Source of the DNA: Pseudooceanicola batsensis HTCC2597
GTDB taxonomy: Bacteria; Pseudomonadota; Alphaproteobacteria; Rhodobacterales; Rhodobacteraceae
Length of the DNA stretch: 64,000 nucleotides
Assembly: GCF_000152725.1 (NCBI RefSeq)
Contig: NZ_CH724131.1
Location: forward strand, 2,015,739 to 2,079,738
Direction of reading: 5' to 3'
Shown: positions 44,071-52,920 of the stretch, one piece after another
Position numbering within the stretch: position 1 is the stretch's first letter
How the letters are laid out: each line of letters opens with the position of its first letter
Notes under the pieces: generated by a model
The model's database searches: none
The model's input: the letters and a program-made list of their open reading frames with translations, nothing else
What the model was told of the DNA's origin: nothing
Translations under genes and position numbers: made by a program

Positions 44071-45783
44071 ATGACAAAGGCACGATTCTGGCCCGCCATG
44101 GCAGTGGCGGCAGCGGTTATGACCGCGATGACCGGACCGGCGCAGGCGGGCAACTCCGGCGATTATCTCGCGGCGCGTCAGGCCCGGATGGCCGGAGATT
44201 TCGATGCGGCGGTGTACTACTACATCCGCGCGCTCGGCGAGGATCCCCGCAATCCCCAGCTTCTCGAGGGCGCCGCCCTGTCGCAGCTTTCGGCCGGGGA
44301 CCTGCCCCGCGCCGTCTCCGTGGCCGAGCGGATGGAAGACGCCGGCATCCAGAGCCAGATCGCGCGCGCCATCCTTGCCGCGCATGAATTCAAGACCGGC
44401 GCGCATCAGGCCGTTCTGGATCGTGTCGCCGAGGATCGCGGCGTCGGACCGCTCGTCGATGGCCTGATGGCCGCCTGGGCGCGCCTCGGGGCGGGCGACA
44501 TGTCCGCCGCGCTCGACGCCTTCGACACGGTGGCCGAGACCAAGGGGCTGCGCGGCTTCGCGCTCTATCACAAGGCGCTGGCGCTCGCGATGGTGGGCGA
44601 TTTCGAAGCCTCGGAGGCAATCTACGCCAATGAGGAAGGCGGGCCGCTCCAGATGACCCGGCGGGGGGCCATCGCGCGGATCGAGGTGCTCAGCCAGCTC
44701 GACCGCAATGCCGATGCCCTCGCGTTGCTCGACCGCCTGTTCGGTCGCGACCTCGACCCCGGCCTGGCCGAGATGCGCGACGGTCTGACCCGGGGCGAAA
44801 CCCTGCCTTTCACCCATGTCACCGAGATCACCGACGGCGTGGCCGAGATTTTCTATTCCGTCGCCGCGGCCCTGCGCGGCGAGGCCACCGACGACTACAC
44901 CCTGATCTATTCGCGCGTGGCCGAAGCGCTGCGCAAGGATCACATCGACGCGATCCTGCTTTCGGCGGAGCTGCTCGAGGATATGGGTCGTCCGGCCCTG
45001 GCGACGCGCGCCTACCGCCAGGTCCCCCGAGAGAATCCGGCCTTCCACGCCGCCGAACTGGGCCGCGCCGCAGCCCTGCGCAAATCGGGCCGCACCGACG
45101 CCGCCCTCGAGGTCCTGGAACAGCTTTCGGAATCCCATGGCGACATGCCGATCGTGCATACCACGCGCGGAGACCTCCTGCGCGGAATGAGCCGGTATCT
45201 CGATGCGGTTCAGGCCTATGACACCGCCCTGTCGCTCTACGAGGCCGACGACCGCAGCCAGTGGTTCGTCCTCTATGCCCGCGGGATCAGCCACGAACGG
45301 CTGAACCACTGGCCCGAGGCCGAGTCCGATTTCCGCGCCGCGCTGAAGCTCAATCCCGAACATCCCCGTGTTCTCAACTACCTGGGGTATTCGCTGGTGG
45401 AAAAGCAGCAGAAGCTGGCAGAGGCCCTGTCGATGATCGAGCGCGCCGCCAAAGCGCGGCCGGACAGCGGGTACATCCTCGACAGCCTGGGCTGGGCGCT
45501 TTACCGCCTCGGGCGCTACGACGATGCCGTCGGGCACATGGAACGTGCCGCCGAGCTGATGCCGGTGGATCCGGTCGTCACAGATCATCTGGGCGACGTC
45601 TACTGGGCCGTCGGGCGCTATCTCGAGGCCGAGTTCCAGTGGAGCCGGGCCCTCTCCTTCGCGCCGGACACCGACGACGCGGAGCGCATTCGCCGCAAGC
45701 TCAAGGTCGGTCTCGACGCCGTGCTGGCCGAAGAGGGCGCGGAGCCGCTGAAGGTGGCCCACGAAAGTACCAACGGCGGCTGA
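44071..45783 (+). CDS. exported TPR-repeat protein, large
   Basis: 570 residues: a signal peptide (cleavage near AQA-GNS, about residue 25), then a solenoid of at least eight TPR-like repeats. The clearest are at the C-terminus: HWPEAESDFRAALKLNPEHPRVLNYLGYSLVE and its neighbours (about residues 410-530). It resembles the rhodobacterial TPR proteins preceding ispE. A periplasmic or envelope scaffold is likely; partners are unknown. ATG 44071 is preceded by CGAGGGATGGT. The ispE ATG follows the stop by 3 nt. Confidence 0.9.
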   Translation: MTKARFWPAMAVAAAVMTAMTGPAQAGNSGDYLAARQARMAGDFDAAVYYYIRALGEDPRNPQLLEGAALSQLSAGDLPRAVSVAERMEDAGIQSQIARAILAAHEFKTGAHQAVLDRVAEDRGVGPLVDGLMAAWARLGAGDMSAALDAFDTVAETKGLRGFALYHKALALAMVGDFEASEAIYANEEGGPLQMTRRGAIARIEVLSQLDRNADALALLDRLFGRDLDPGLAEMRDGLTRGETLPFTHVTEITDGVAEIFYSVAAALRGEATDDYTLIYSRVAEALRKDHIDAILLSAELLEDMGRPALATRAYRQVPRENPAFHAAELGRAAALRKSGRTDAALEVLEQLSESHGDMPIVHTTRGDLLRGMSRYLDAVQAYDTALSLYEADDRSQWFVLYARGISHERLNHWPEAESDFRAALKLNPEHPRVLNYLGYSLVEKQQKLAEALSMIERAAKARPDSGYILDSLGWALYRLGRYDDAVGHMERAAELMPVDPVVTDHLGDVYWAVGRYLEAEFQWSRALSFAPDTDDAERIRRKLKVGLDAVLAEEGAEPLKVAHESTNGG

Positions 45784-45786
45784 TCC

Positions 45787-46617
45787 ATGACGGAGAATGA
45801 GCCGGTGCGAGAAATCGCGCCGGCCAAGATCAACCTGACGCTGCATGTGACGGGGCAGAGGCCCGACGGCTACCACCTGCTGGATTCGCTCGTCGTCTTT
45901 GCCGATTTCGGGGACCGTCTGGAAATCCGACGTGCCGAGCAGAGCAGCCTGAGGGTCTCGGGCCCGCGTGCGCAGGGCGTCCCCGCGGATGCCGGAAACC
46001 TGGCGGTGCGGGCGGCCGCTCTGATGGATTGGCCCGTCCATATCGATCTTCAAAAGCACCTGCCCTCCGCCGCGGGGATCGGGGGGGGATCGGCCGATGC
46101 CGCGGCCGTGCTGCGGGGGATTCACCGCCTTTCCGGTCGCCCGCTTCCCAATGACAGCCATAGACTGGGGGCGGATGTGCCCGTCTGCCTGACCTCGCGC
46201 GCGGCCCGGATGCAGGGGCTGGGCGAAGACGTCATCCCCCTGCCCGCACTGCCGGCCCTGCACGCCGTCCTGGTGAACCCGGGCGTCGAGGTGCCGACGC
46301 CCCGTGTCTTCGCGCATCTGACCCGCAAGGAGAACCCGGCGATGCCCCGGACGTTGCCCGTCTGGACCACGGCGGACAACCTGGCCGCCTGGCTGGCCGC
46401 GATGCGCAACGACCTCGAACAGCCGGCGATCCGACTGGCCCCGGTCATCGCCGAGGTGCTGACCACCCTCAAAGCCGATCCGGAGTGCGTGCTGGCCCGG
46501 ATGTCGGGATCGGGCGCGACCTGTTTCGCCCTGACGGACACACGCGCCGCAGCCGAAGCCATGACCCGCCGCCTCGCCCGCCCGGGATGGTGGGTTCAGC
46601 CCGTTACCCTGTCCTGA
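45787..46617 (+). CDS. ispE: 4-diphosphocytidyl-2-C-methyl-D-erythritol kinase
   Basis: 276 residues, GHMP kinase of the non-mevalonate isoprenoid pathway. [25 protein letters not shown] at the N-terminus holds the catalytic Lys, and the ATP loop [16 protein letters not shown] and [13 protein letters not shown] are present. It is cotranscribed with the TPR gene (3-nt gap) and overlaps the convergent trpF by 22 nt. Confidence 0.95.
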   Translation: MTENEPVREIAPAKINLTLHVTGQRPDGYHLLDSLVVFADFGDRLEIRRAEQSSLRVSGPRAQGVPADAGNLAVRAAALMDWPVHIDLQKHLPSAAGIGGGSADAAAVLRGIHRLSGRPLPNDSHRLGADVPVCLTSRAARMQGLGEDVIPLPALPALHAVLVNPGVEVPTPRVFAHLTRKENPAMPRTLPVWTTADNLAAWLAAMRNDLEQPAIRLAPVIAEVLTTLKADPECVLARMSGSGATCFALTDTRAAAEAMTRRLARPGWWVQPVTLS

Positions 46618-47255
46618 CCCCGCGCGGCGGCGACAAAACCCGCGATCCTCTCCGGATCCTTGATCCCCCGACCCGCCTCGACCCCCGAAGATACATCCAC
46701 CTGCCGGGCCCCGGTCAGCCGAATCGCCTCGGCGACATTGTCGGGGGTCAGACCGCCCGCCAGCATCCAGGGCCGGCTCCAGTATTTCCGCTGCTGCAAC
46801 AATCTCCAGTCGAAGGCCAGACCGTTGCCGCCGGGGATACTCGCCTCCTTCGGGGGCTTGGCGTCGATCAGGAGCTGGTCCGCCACCTCGGAATAAAGGT
46901 CGATCGCCGCCAGATCCGCCGCTTCGGACAGCCCGACCGCCTTCATGACCGGCAATCCCGTCCGCGCCCGCACCTCGGCGACGCGATCCGGACTCTCCGT
47001 TCCGTGTAGCTGCAGCATGTCCAGGGGGACCGTGGCGGTGATCCGGTCGATCAGATCGTCATCCGCATCGACGATCAGCGCCACCTTGGCCAGACCGGGG
47101 GGCGCGGCGATTGCCAGCTCTCTCGCGGATTCGACGCTCACATGCCGCGGAGACTTCGGAAAGAACACGAAGCCGCCATAGACCGCACCCGCCCGGGCGG
47201 CCGCGGCGACGTCTTCGGGACGGCTCAGGCCGCAGATTTTCACACGGGTATCCAT
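46596..47255 (-). CDS. trpF: phosphoribosylanthranilate isomerase
   Basis: 219-residue TIM barrel catalysing the Amadori rearrangement in tryptophan synthesis. [11 protein letters not shown] (catalytic Cys) at 7-17, LQLHGTE, and [13 protein letters not shown] plus [11 protein letters not shown] are visible. It is the last gene of the rpsA/ihfB/lapA/trpF run, 27 nt after lapA. trpB, its common next gene in rhodobacteria, is not here; the convergent ispE occupies that place. Confidence 0.96.
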   Translation of the reverse strand: MDTRVKICGLSRPEDVAAAARAGAVYGGFVFFPKSPRHVSVESARELAIAAPPGLAKVALIVDADDDLIDRITATVPLDMLQLHGTESPDRVAEVRARTGLPVMKAVGLSEAADLAAIDLYSEVADQLLIDAKPPKEASIPGGNGLAFDWRLLQQRKYWSRPWMLAGGLTPDNVAEAIRLTGARQVDVSSGVEAGRGIKDPERIAGFVAAARGQDRVTG

Positions 47256-47282
47256 GCAGCTGACCTACGCCTTGTCGGCCGG

Positions 47283-47624
47283 TCAGTCCAGAAGGGCCAG
47301 GACCTCGTCCTTGCCCTGGTGCTTTTCGCCCTTGAGCTTCCTGACCTCGCGCTCGAGTTTGCCGACCTCTTTCGCCTTCCGGTTCACTTCCGCCCGATGC
47401 TTGTGCTCGCGCAGCCATTCCCAGACGAAACCGATCAGCAGACCGGCAACGACGCCGAAGAAGATGATCACGAAGAGGGGAAGCGACGTCGAGGGGTTGA
47501 GGCCGACGATGCGCGCCAGCCCCTCGGGCAGCAGCTGCAGCTCGACGATGTTGCGGTTCGCCAGAGCCACGGCGATCAGGGTAAGGCCGAGGCAGGCGAG
47601 AAACAGGTAGCGGATGTATTTCAT
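47283..47624 (-). CDS. LapA-domain (DUF1049) membrane protein
   Basis: 113 residues with two membrane helices (about 4-22 and 49-70) followed by a Lys/Glu-rich coiled coil, the LapA/DUF1049 pattern. In E. coli LapA (YciS) acts with LapB in regulating LPS synthesis. The start is 1 nt after the ihfB stop, so the two are coupled. Confidence 0.9.
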   Translation of the reverse strand: MKYIRYLFLACLGLTLIAVALANRNIVELQLLPEGLARIVGLNPSTSLPLFVIIFFGVVAGLLIGFVWEWLREHKHRAEVNRKAKEVGKLEREVRKLKGEKHQGKDEVLALLD

Positions 47625-47625
47625 G

Positions 47626-47910
47626 TCAGGCCTGTCCGTTTAGACGATCGCGCAGCAGCTTTCCGGTCTTGAAAAAGGGCACGTGCTTTTCTTCTACTTC
47701 AACCGCTTCGCCGGTCCGTGGGTTCCGTCCCGTTCTCGCATCCCTTTTCTTTACCGAAAAGGCGCCGAAACCGCGCAGTTCGACCCGGTCGCCCCGCGCC
47801 ATCGCCTCGATGATCTCGTCGAAGATGACGTTCACGATCTTTTCGACGTCCCGCTGATAGAGATGCGGGTTTTCGTCGGCGATTTTCTGAATGAGTTCAG
47901 AACGGATCAT
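47626..47910 (-). CDS. ihfB: integration host factor subunit beta
   Basis: 94 residues of the HU/IHF fold: [56 protein letters not shown] (DNA-binding arm with Arg-Asn-Pro tip), and [15 protein letters not shown]. With IHF-alpha it bends DNA at promoters and recombination sites. ATG 47910 gives the standard 94-residue length; a TATAGT box lies at 47960-47965 on the same strand. Confidence 0.96.
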   Translation of the reverse strand: MIRSELIQKIADENPHLYQRDVEKIVNVIFDEIIEAMARGDRVELRGFGAFSVKKRDARTGRNPRTGEAVEVEEKHVPFFKTGKLLRDRLNGQA

Positions 47911-47959
47911 TGGCGGCTTCTCCCCAGAGTCGGAATGTTCGGCAATCAGACTGATCACG

Positions 47960-47965
47960 ACTATA
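47960..47965 (-). promoter_or_regulatory. possible -10 box for ihfB
   Basis: TATAGT on the minus strand, about 50 nt before the ihfB ATG. The -35 region is poor (TTCGAC-like at about 16 nt). The remaining stretch 47971-48197 shows no gene I would support. Confidence 0.3.
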
Positions 47966-48197
47966 GGAGGTTTCGTGATGGGTCGAAACAGAGTCCTCGG
48001 CGGCATCGGCAGGAATTTTCATGGAAAATCGGGGTTTTGCGGCGAGATGAGGCGTATCTGGGCGCCTGCCGGCAGCCCGTCCGGGTCATTCGACAAGACG
48101 CTGCGCTGCGGCGTATCCCCACGATTCGGAGGGTGAACTCCGCCTCGGCGCAGGGATGTTTCCCCCTTGGTTCGGGCGCGAAGGGCGAGAGGACCCC

Positions 48198-48233
48198 CGG
48201 AAAAGAGAAAGGCGGCCCCAAGCGGACCGCCTT
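48198..48233 (-). terminator. rho-independent terminator after rpsA
   Basis: On the minus strand: a 9-10-bp GC stem (48209-48217 with 48224-48233, one mismatch) followed by TTTCTCTTTTCC. It lies about 32 nt after the rpsA stop and separates rpsA from ihfB. Confidence 0.75.
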
Positions 48234-48264
48234 CCCAAAGATCAGTGCGACAGCGTCGCCGGGA

Positions 48265-49944
48265 TCACTCGTTGCTCTTGAGAGCCGCGCCGAGGATGTC
48301 GCCAAGCGATGCGCCGGAGTCGGAGGAACCGTACTGTTCCACGGCTTCCTTTTCTTCCGCGATCTCGCGCGCCTTGATCGAAAGACCGAGGCGGCGGGAC
48401 TTGCTGTCCACATTGGTGACGCGGACATCGACCTTGTCGCCGACCGAGAACCGCTCGGGGCGCTGTTCGGAACGGTCGCGCGACAGATCCGAGCGGCGGA
48501 TGAAGGATTTCATGCCTTCGTATTCCACCTCGATGCCGCCGTCCTCGATCGCGGTCACTTCGACCGTGATGATCGAGCCGCGCTTCACGCCGCCGACGGC
48601 TTCGGCGAACTTGTCCCCGCCAACGTTCTTGATCGAGAGCGAGATGCGCTCTTTCTCGGTGTCGACTTCGGACACAACCGCCTGGACCATGTCGCCCTTG
48701 CGGTAGCTCTGGATGGCATCCTCGCCCCGCTCGTCCCAGCTGAGGTCGGAGAGGTGGACCATGCCGTCGATGTCGCCGTCGAGCCCAACGAACAGACCGA
48801 ACTCGGTGATGTTCTTGACCTCGCCCTCGACAACGGTGCCCTCGGGATGCGTTTCGGCAAACACTTCCCACGGGTTCCGCTGGGTCTGCTTGAGACCGAG
48901 GGACACGCGGCGCTTGGCACCGTCGATCTCCAGCACCATGACCTCGACCTCCTGAGAGGTGGAGACGATCTTGCCGGGATGCACGTTCTTCTTGGTCCAG
49001 GACATCTCGGAGACGTGGACCAGCCCTTCGACGCCCGGCTCGAGTTCGACGAATGCGCCGTAGTCGGTGATGTTGGTCACGCGGCCCTGATGCACCGAGC
49101 TGAGCGGGTACTTGGCGGCCACCAGATCCCACGGATCTTCCTGCAGCTGCTTCATGCCGAGGCTGATGCGGTGCGTTTCCTTGTTGATCTTGATGACCTG
49201 GACCTTGACGGTCTCGCCGATCGACAGGATCTCGGAGGGGTGGTTGACCCGGCGCCAGGCCATGTCGGTGACGTGCAGCAGGCCGTCGACACCGCCGAGA
49301 TCGACGAAGGCGCCGTATTCGGTGATGTTCTTGACCACGCCGTCAACCGCCTGCCCCTCTTCGAGGTTGGCGATGACTTCGGCACGCTGTTCGGCACGGC
49401 TCTCTTCCAGGATGGCGCGGCGCGAGACCACGATATTGCCGCGGCGGCGGTCCATCTTGAGGATCTGGAAGGGCTGCTTCAGTCCCATCAGCGGGCCGGC
49501 GTCGCGCACCGGGCGCACATCGACCTGCGAGCCGGGCAGGAAGGCCACGGCACCGCCGAGATCGACGGTGAAGCCGCCCTTGACCCGGCCGAAGATCGCG
49601 CCCTCGACGCGGGCGTCGTCGGCATAGGCTTTTTCCAGACGGTCCCAGGCTTCCTCGCGGCGGGCCATCTCGCGCGAGACGACGGCTTCGCCCCGGGCGT
49701 TCTCGGCGGCGCGCAGATAGACCTCGACCTCGTCACCGACGGTGATCTCGGGGGTCTCTCCGGGATTTGCGAATTCCTTGAGATCGACGCGGCCTTCCAT
49801 CTTGTAGCCGACGTCGACGATGGCTTGTCCCGCTTCGATCGCGATGACCTTGCCTTTGACGACCGACCCCTCTTGGGGCGTGTCCATTTCGAAGCTTTCG
49901 TTCAGGAGGGCTTCGAATTCCTCCATGGATGTGTTCTGAGCCAT
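48265..49944 (-). CDS. rpsA: 30S ribosomal protein S1
   Basis: 559 residues with six S1 OB-fold repeats. The last four are plain from the recurring VKNITEYGAFVDLGG / VTNITDYGAFVEL / VKNITEFGLFVGLDG segments, with MGLKQ-type linkers. The protein binds mRNA on the 30S subunit and is needed for initiation on leaders lacking strong SDs. ATG 49944 (MAQNTSMEEFEALLNESF) is the family start, though the frame stays open upstream. Its own SD is weak (AAAGG), as often in S1 leaders that are autoregulated. Confidence 0.97.
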   Translation of the reverse strand: MAQNTSMEEFEALLNESFEMDTPQEGSVVKGKVIAIEAGQAIVDVGYKMEGRVDLKEFANPGETPEITVGDEVEVYLRAAENARGEAVVSREMARREEAWDRLEKAYADDARVEGAIFGRVKGGFTVDLGGAVAFLPGSQVDVRPVRDAGPLMGLKQPFQILKMDRRRGNIVVSRRAILEESRAEQRAEVIANLEEGQAVDGVVKNITEYGAFVDLGGVDGLLHVTDMAWRRVNHPSEILSIGETVKVQVIKINKETHRISLGMKQLQEDPWDLVAAKYPLSSVHQGRVTNITDYGAFVELEPGVEGLVHVSEMSWTKKNVHPGKIVSTSQEVEVMVLEIDGAKRRVSLGLKQTQRNPWEVFAETHPEGTVVEGEVKNITEFGLFVGLDGDIDGMVHLSDLSWDERGEDAIQSYRKGDMVQAVVSEVDTEKERISLSIKNVGGDKFAEAVGGVKRGSIITVEVTAIEDGGIEVEYEGMKSFIRRSDLSRDRSEQRPERFSVGDKVDVRVTNVDSKSRRLGLSIKAREIAEEKEAVEQYGSSDSGASLGDILGAALKSNE

Positions 49945-50102
49945 GTGGCTTTCGGTTTCCTTTACTGGGTTTATGCTGGCCGTGCGGTTGTCTCCGCCGG
50001 TCTTGGGGTTGGTCATTCGAGCCGCCGCAAATGAGAAAGGGCCGGTGCTTTTCCGACCCTGCTCGCTCCCTCTTTGCGGCTTTGCGCCTTGTCGACGGAG
50101 GG

Positions 50103-50131
50103 CAAATACCCCCGTCAGGCCAACAAATCAA
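50103..50131 (-). promoter_or_regulatory. possible rpsA promoter
   Basis: TTGATT (50126-50131) and TATTTG (50103-50108), 17 nt apart on the minus strand, about 160 nt before the rpsA start. Only a moderate consensus match. The stretch 49945-50257 contains no gene I can support and appears to be the rpsA leader. Confidence 0.3.
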
Positions 50132-50257
50132 GCTTGAAAAGGCATTATCGATGTCATCGGCGGCACGGAACGCGTGCGCTCTGCCGCCCCGATTTGCGCC
50201 GATCTGAACGCCTGTTTCGCGAGGCCGGCTGGCCCCGCGTCACCGCCGGCCGGTCCC

Positions 50258-50431
50258 TCAGTCCCGCGTCGTTCGGTCGAAATCCTTCGGCAGGGCATAG
50301 TCTTCGGCCGGAATCAGGCAATCCATGCCGAAATCGAAGCTGCGCCACTTCTCCTCTGCCGCCGCCTTGCGGTCGTCGGCGTCCGTGGCACTCTCGTTCC
50401 TGGTGCGGGAAGCATCAAACATGAAGGTCAT
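50258..50431 (-). CDS. small protein (57 aa) with WRxxDFxxDCL core
   Basis: Read directly from the sequence: ATG 50431 to TGA 50258, MTFMFDASRTRNESATDAD..., then a charged helix and the core W-R-S-F-D-F-G-M-D-C-L-I-P-A-E-D-Y, ending FDRTTRD. The SD is excellent (GAGGAGGATATTTT before ATG). A 13-bp dyad at 50442-50478 abuts and partly includes this SD. No signal or membrane helix. It shares its core with the 50-residue protein encoded just upstream (50636-50788). I do not recognise the family. The single Cys in an acidic, aromatic context could be a metal or redox site, but this is not shown. Confidence 0.7.
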   Translation of the reverse strand: MTFMFDASRTRNESATDADDRKAAAEEKWRSFDFGMDCLIPAEDYALPKDFDRTTRD

Positions 50432-50441
50432 AAAATATCCT

Positions 50442-50478
50442 CCTCAATGGCGTTGTATTGAATATCAACGCCTTGAGG
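50442..50478 (-). promoter_or_regulatory. dyad overlapping the SD of the 57-aa gene
   Basis: CCTCAA-t-GGCGTTG (50442-50455), 10-nt AT-rich loop, CAACGCC-TTGAGG (50466-50478): 13 paired bases with one bulged T. On the mRNA the 3' arm runs into GAGGAGG, so folding would mask the ribosome site. It could alternatively be a DNA operator, or a terminator with the following ATATTTT. Confidence 0.6.
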
Positions 50479-50635
50479 GTACACCAGTTCCGGCTTGCCG
50501 CTGAGTAAGGAATTCCGCACACACCGTTTCCAGACAGAGAACCGGGTTTTCTATCAACGTGTTACACGAAATGTGATCGCTAACCGCCAGCGCGGATCGG
50601 GGCCATCCCGGCCCCCCGTTGGACCCCCGTCGGCC
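50479..50635. other. spacer between the two small genes
   Basis: 157 nt between the two small genes. AT-richer than the surroundings near 50530-50580 (GTTTTCTATCAACGTG). A promoter for the 57-aa gene probably lies here. No further gene seen. Confidence 0.35.
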
Positions 50636-50788
50636 TCAGTCCGACTTGGGAACCGGCACCGATCCGGACCTCAGGCACAGACAGTCGACAGCGAAATCAA
50701 GCTGTCGCCAGTCCGGGGCCGGAGGGGTCGGGCCGGGTGATACGGGGCGGTCATTGACGGTGTGGGTGGCTGTGTTCTGATCTGCCAT
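50636..50788 (-). CDS. small protein (50 aa) related to the 57-aa neighbour
   Basis: ATG 50788 to TGA 50636, MADQNTATHTVNDRP, a Pro-rich linker, then the core W27-R-Q-L-D-F-A-V-D-C36-L-C-L and a tail VPVPKSD. The core matches the 57-residue protein at W, R, D, F, D, C and L with identical spacing. The upstream AGGTAAGAA is a moderate SD. It lies 81 nt downstream of the DprE2-like gene on the same strand. Family unrecognised. The existence of the gene is supported mainly by the shared core, so it is less certain than its neighbour. Confidence 0.55.
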   Translation of the reverse strand: MADQNTATHTVNDRPVSPGPTPPAPDWRQLDFAVDCLCLRSGSVPVPKSD

Positions 50789-50869
50789 TTCTTACCTGCT
50801 CGGTCGACGTTCTTGTTTGTCCCGTCCGGGCGTCGTCTCCTCGCTTCGATGATGCGCCCGGAAGCGGCA

Positions 50870-51601
50870 TCAGATCGAGAGTTTCTTGAAGACGCGTTCC
50901 GGAATGTTGCGAATGAGTCCCATGATGATCCGCCAGACGGCTCGCACGTAGATCACATCCCGCCCCTTTACAACGGCCTTCAGAACGGCATGGCCGACTT
51001 CCGCCGGTTCCGCCGTGAGCGCCCCGGGAAGGTCGAGATGTTGCGTCATCCGGGTCGCCACGAAACCGGGTTTCACCGTGACCACGTGGACCCCTTTGCG
51101 CGCCAGCCGGTTGCGCAAACCCGACAGGAAGGCGGTGAACCCCGCCTTGGCGGACCCGTAGATGTAATTCGTCGCCCGCCCCCGGTCTCCGGCGACCGAG
51201 GATATGCCAACAATGGTGCCGGACCCGCGCGCCTCCATCAGGGCGGCGTAGGCATTGAGCAGGATCGCCGGCCCTTCGAAATTCGCACGCAGCACGTCGC
51301 GCGTGGCGGCCGAATCGGCTTCGTCGGCTTTCTGATCGCCCAGCAGACCCACGGCACAGATCACCACGTCGGGCAGGACGTCATCGGCAGCGAAGGCCGC
51401 GTGGTCGTCGATGGCGAGCGCATCGAACTCCCGCAGCGCGACCGTGCCGCCGTACCGTATCTCCAGGTCCCGCGCCGCGTCCCCCAGCGTCCCGACGTCC
51501 CGCGCCGCCAGCGTCAGCGCATGACCCGCCTGCCCGAACGCGTGGGCGCAGGCCATCGCGATGTCCGAGCGCGCCCCAAGGATGGTCACCTTCTGCGTCA
51601 C
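50870..51601 (-). CDS. DprE2-like short-chain dehydrogenase
   Basis: 243 residues, SDR with a shortened cofactor loop G9-A-R-S-D-I-A15 (typical of DprE2), the GISSVAGDRGRATNYIYGSAKAG block with Ser135, Y148 and K152, and a hydrophobic C-terminal segment. DprE2 reduces the 2-keto decaprenylphosphoryl intermediate to the arabinose form. The stop of the DprE1-like gene is upstream and overlaps this start by 4 nt. Function is inferred from family and gene order. Confidence 0.88.
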   Translation of the reverse strand: MTQKVTILGARSDIAMACAHAFGQAGHALTLAARDVGTLGDAARDLEIRYGGTVALREFDALAIDDHAAFAADDVLPDVVICAVGLLGDQKADEADSAATRDVLRANFEGPAILLNAYAALMEARGSGTIVGISSVAGDRGRATNYIYGSAKAGFTAFLSGLRNRLARKGVHVVTVKPGFVATRMTQHLDLPGALTAEPAEVGHAVLKAVVKGRDVIYVRAVWRIIMGLIRNIPERVFKKLSI

Positions 51602-52920
51602 AGTCCGAGCCTTTCCGATTGTGCGGAAGCGAACCTGCCTGCCAGCCCCGCCTCTCTCCGGTGCGCCGCAAAGGCCGCCGCGCGCGGATCGGCCTTCCGC
51701 AGCGCCTCACGCGAGAGACGGCTGTCCTTGGCAAGATAGTGCCGCCCGCCATGGGCGAGCGTGATGTCGTCCAGCCTGTCGAGCAGGGAGAGAACCGCCG
51801 GATCGACCGGGAAGTCCAGCGCCAGGGTGTAGCCCTCCATCGGGAAGGAAAACGCGCTTTCCTGCGGACCCAGTCGCTTCAGAACCGCCAGAAACGAGCC
51901 GCGGCCCGAGGTTGCGATGGTCCGGAGCAATGCCGCCAGCCCCCCGCGGGAAGCCTCCAGAGGCAGGACCACCTGATATTGCGCAAATCCCCGCCGTCCG
52001 TAGATCCGGTTCCAGTCGAGAATAGCATCGAGCGGGTAGAAATAGCTGTCCCAGTCCACCAGCGAAGGGCCCGCCTTGCGGGCGTTCACGCGGAAATAGA
52101 GGCTGTTGAACGCCCGCAGCGTATGACGGTTCAGGGCGATCGCCGGGGCATCGACGGGAACGCGCTTGCGACGGCGGCGGGGCGTGACGAAAGGTGCGGC
52201 CCGCCGCGCCGCCGGCAGGTCCGCCACATCCGCATGGTCGCCAAGCATCACCAGCGAGCGACCCAGATCGGCCCCCTGCCCCAGGCAGTCGAACCACGCC
52301 ACGGCATACCGGCTCTCGGCCGTTTCGAAAATCTCCATTGCGGCGTCGAGATCCGGCGCCACCCGCATGTCCTGGCGGATCCAGCCGCTTTCGACGCGCA
52401 TCAGCCGGATCGCGCAGCGCAGGATGACGCCCGTCAGACCCATCCCGCCCAGCGTCCGGCCGAAAAGCTCGGAGTTTTCCGAGCAAGAAGCCCGCCGGAC
52501 AACGCCATCCGGCCCCAGCACCTCGACCCAATCGACATGCCGCCCGAAGGACCCGTCGCGGCGATGGTTCTTGCCATGCACATCCGCGGCGATCATCCCG
52601 CCAAGCGTGACAAGCTTCGTCCCCGGCGTGACGGCGGGAAACCAGCCCCGGGGCAGGAAGGTCGCGATCACGTCCTCGAGCATGACACCGGCCTCGGCCG
52701 TCAGCACACCGGTCCGACCGTCGAAATCCAGCATGTGCGCCATGCCACGCATGTCCAGCGTGCCGGCGGGCTGCGCCGCGCTGTCGCCATAGCTGCGGCC
52801 GTTGCCCCGCGCGATGACGGGACCTTCGGCAAGAGCCGCCCGCACCTCTGCCGCGCCGCGTGGCCGAAGCAGCCTGCCCTCGACCCGCGGATACCGGCCC
52901 CACCCGGACAGATCGGCCAT
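51598..52920 (-). CDS. DprE1-like FAD-linked oxidase
   Basis: 440 residues. The FAD-binding PCMH-type N-terminal domain has ARGNGRSYGDSA (37-48), TPGTKLVTLGGMIAADVHGKNHRRDG with H115-G-K-N-H119, GSFGRHV and LGGMGLTGVIL, closely following decaprenylphosphoryl-ribose 2'-epimerase subunit 1. The C-terminal domain includes FAQYQVVLP. DprE1 oxidises the ribose 2'-OH. ATG 52920 starts the family-like protein; it overlaps the GtrA stop by one base (TGATG). Confidence 0.9.
   Translation of the reverse strand: MADLSGWGRYPRVEGRLLRPRGAAEVRAALAEGPVIARGNGRSYGDSAAQPAGTLDMRGMAHMLDFDGRTGVLTAEAGVMLEDVIATFLPRGWFPAVTPGTKLVTLGGMIAADVHGKNHRRDGSFGRHVDWVEVLGPDGVVRRASCSENSELFGRTLGGMGLTGVILRCAIRLMRVESGWIRQDMRVAPDLDAAMEIFETAESRYAVAWFDCLGQGADLGRSLVMLGDHADVADLPAARRAAPFVTPRRRRKRVPVDAPAIALNRHTLRAFNSLYFRVNARKAGPSLVDWDSYFYPLDAILDWNRIYGRRGFAQYQVVLPLEASRGGLAALLRTIATSGRGSFLAVLKRLGPQESAFSFPMEGYTLALDFPVDPAVLSLLDRLDDITLAHGGRHYLAKDSRLSREALRKADPRAAAFAAHRREAGLAGRFASAQSERLGL

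Noticed and set aside
47977-48136. Short plus-strand frame preceded by GGAGG and GTGATG
   Set aside because: The SD is good, but the translation ([20 protein letters not shown]...) lacks coding character and the frame is antisense to the ihfB leader and upstream spacer. The same GGAGG is better explained as the TATAGT box of ihfB on the other strand.
47683-50034. 783-codon frame antisense to rpsA
   Set aside because: Repeats in its translation simply mirror the S1 repeats of the sense protein.
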